Positions 5,840 to 7,174 of a stretch of 7,174 nt of DNA are shown here, piece by piece (the first letter of the stretch is position 1; each line of letters starts with the position of its first letter). This DNA is from Deltaproteobacteria bacterium RBG_16_44_11. Lineage in GTDB: Bacteria; Desulfobacterota; Syntrophia; Syntrophales; Smithellaceae. The position numbers and the translations under genes are program-made. Under the pieces are notes generated by a model that was not told where the DNA came from, did not search any database, and saw nothing but the letters and a program-made list of their open reading frames with translations. The stretch lies in assembly GCA_001797845.1 (NCBI GenBank), contig MGQN01000044.1, forward strand, positions 4,732 through 11,905, written 5' to 3'.

Positions 5840-7174
5840 ATGGAAGAAATAAAAAATGATGAAAAGAAGGCTATTGAACCGATCGATACTCCTTCTGAAA
5901 TTTCTATGGAAGAACTAATTCCGGAATTGCGCGCCGCTTGCGCGCGCGCAGGTTGGCAGGTTCTTACGCCGGTGCAGGCTAAATCTATTCCCTATCTTTT
6001 GGCCGGCCGCGATATGATGGTTCAATCGCGCACCGGCAGTGGAAAAACAGGCGCCTATCTATTGCCGATTATGGAAAAAATTGATTTCCAGCAAAATGCC
6101 GCCCAGGCTTTGGTGCTCGTTCCCACCCGTGAGCTTGCCTTACAAGTCTCCAAGGAAGCTCAGATGCTGGGACAGGGGACTCAGATGAGAACGGCGGTCG
6201 TTTACGGCGGAGTAGGTTACAACGCGCAACTGGAAGCATTTCGCAACGGAGCTCAGCTTGTTGTCGGCACACCGGGACGAATCCTAGACCACCTCCTGAA
6301 AAACACCCTTTCTCTGGATAATTTAAAGATACTAATTTTTGATGAGGCTGACCGCATGTTGTCTATGGGTTTTTATCCCGATATGGTCAAAATTCGCAAA
6401 TACATACCTTCGCATGAAATATTAAGCAGCATGTTTTCCGCGACTTTTCCGCCGCAGGTAATTCGTTTAGCCGGTCAATTTCTGCGCGAGCCGCAACTGC
6501 TAAGTCTAAGCGGCAATCAGGTGCACATAGCCGAAATAGAACATGTTTATTATGTGGTGCCCGGCATGCGCAAAGAGAGGTCGCTGGTGCGGATAATCGA
6601 AATAGAAAATCCTGCCTCGGCCATTATCTTTTGCAACACCAAAGATACAGTGCATTATCTTTCCGTTGTGTTGAAACGCTTCGGTTACGACGCAGATGAA
6701 TTGAGTTCCGATCTGGCCCAGAGCATGCGCGAAAAAGTCATGGCGCGGGTGCGTCGCGGTGCTCTGCGCTTTTTAGTGGCAACCGATGTGGCGGCGCGCG
6801 GCATTGACATTCCCGACCTATCCCATGTAATTCAGTATGAGCCGCCGGAAGATCCGGAAGCATACATCCATCGTGCCGGACGCACCGGACGAATGGGTTC
6901 AAGCGGCGTCGCGATTTCACTGGTCGCGGAAATGGAGAAATTCAAACTGCAAAGCATTGCCCGTTATTACAATATCAACATGGAGGAACGCCCGCTACCG
7001 GACGATGAGGATCTGGAAAAGGTCGTTGCCGAACGGATAACCGCGCTTCTGGAGGCGCGTCTGCGCGCCCGTGATAATCTGCAAATTGAAAGGATGCAAC
7101 GCTTTGCTCCTTTGGCGCGAAATTTATCCAGGGCGGAAGATCAGTTGGCTTTAATTACCATGCTGCTTGATGAT
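5840..7174 (+). CDS. DEAD-box ATP-dependent RNA helicase (C-terminus beyond window)
   Basis: An ATP-driven RNA helicase that unwinds short duplexes during ribosome assembly or RNA decay; 445 codons are visible without a stop. RecA domain 1 holds the Q motif LTPVQ (42-46), motif I SRTGSGKT (63-70), Ia PTRELA (95-100), Ib TPGR (144-147), II DEAD (168-171) and III SAT (200-202). Domain 2 holds IIFCNTK (262-268), ATDVAARGID (314-323) and motif VI HRAGRTGR (344-351). Several positions deviate: the aromatic residue before the Q motif appears to be M23, the usual LHG before D-xx-Q-xx-R is LSS (288-290), and HRIGRTGR is HRAGRTGR. The charged helical segment after about residue 385 resembles the dimerisation region of DeaD/CsdA-type helicases, but the end is missing, so I give no symbol. 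The ATG at 5840 has only a weak ribosome site; TTG at 5831, behind GGCGGA, is an alternative start, and an in-frame TGA lies at 5795-5797. Confidence 0.95.
   Translation, partial: MEEIKNDEKKAIEPIDTPSEISMEELIPELRAACARAGWQVLTPVQAKSIPYLLAGRDMMVQSRTGSGKTGAYLLPIMEKIDFQQNAAQALVLVPTRELALQVSKEAQMLGQGTQMRTAVVYGGVGYNAQLEAFRNGAQLVVGTPGRILDHLLKNTLSLDNLKILIFDEADRMLSMGFYPDMVKIRKYIPSHEILSSMFSATFPPQVIRLAGQFLREPQLLSLSGNQVHIAEIEHVYYVVPGMRKERSLVRIIEIENPASAIIFCNTKDTVHYLSVVLKRFGYDADELSSDLAQSMREKVMARVRRGALRFLVATDVAARGIDIPDLSHVIQYEPPEDPEAYIHRAGRTGRMGSSGVAISLVAEMEKFKLQSIARYYNINMEERPLPDDEDLEKVVAERITALLEARLRARDNLQIERMQRFAPLARNLSRAEDQLALITMLLDD

Noticed and set aside
5931..5951. GC-alternating stretch in the helicase gene
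   Set aside because: It is a short run encoding ordinary Arg, Ala and Cys codons in the N-terminal helix, not a structured repeat.
1..7174. A new defence, mobile or biosynthetic system
   Set aside because: Every substantial reading frame belongs to a well-known housekeeping family with intact catalytic motifs. No repeats, integrase, toxin-antitoxin pair or unfamiliar conserved gene was found.

Overview
The window looks like a chromosomal housekeeping segment from a Gram-negative-type bacterium of moderate GC content. The minus-strand order rho, rpmE, prfA, prmC, murA, then a histidine gene, resembles the arrangement I recall from deltaproteobacteria (Desulfobacterota) such as Geobacter, where hisG and hisD follow murA. 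That placement rests on gene order and protein flavour only and is tentative. I see no mobile element, CRISPR array, tRNA, rRNA or obvious sign of horizontal transfer.

Minus strand, in transcription order from right to left: rho (5465 to 4218), rpmE (4096 to 3860), prfA (3681 to 2605), prmC (2536 to 1676), murA (1683 to 433) and the first 143 codons of hisD (431 to the window edge). prmC and murA overlap by 8 bases and murA and hisD are separated by a single base, so the distal half is tightly coupled. The proximal half has gaps of 121 bases (rho-rpmE), 178 bases (rpmE-prfA) and 68 bases (prfA-prmC). The first two gaps contain AT-rich hairpins, and the rpmE-prfA gap also holds a more stable hairpin that buries a Shine-Dalgarno-like sequence.

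Plus strand: a 374-base divergent control region (5466-5839) separates rho from a DEAD-box RNA helicase gene that starts at 5840 and runs off the right edge with 445 codons visible. Candidate sigma-70-type promoters face both ways in this region. The one for rho would give a leader of roughly 200 bases that begins with a small GC-containing hairpin.

Functionally, the cluster joins transcription termination (Rho), translation termination (RF1) with the enzyme that methylates its GGQ glutamine (PrmC), a ribosomal protein (L31), the first committed step of peptidoglycan synthesis (MurA) and the last enzyme of histidine synthesis (HisD). The helicase next door acts on structured RNA. These are well-known families, and I found no convincing new system. 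The points worth a second look are non-coding (the prfA leader hairpin and the rho leader), several changed helicase motifs, and the absence of hisG between murA and hisD.
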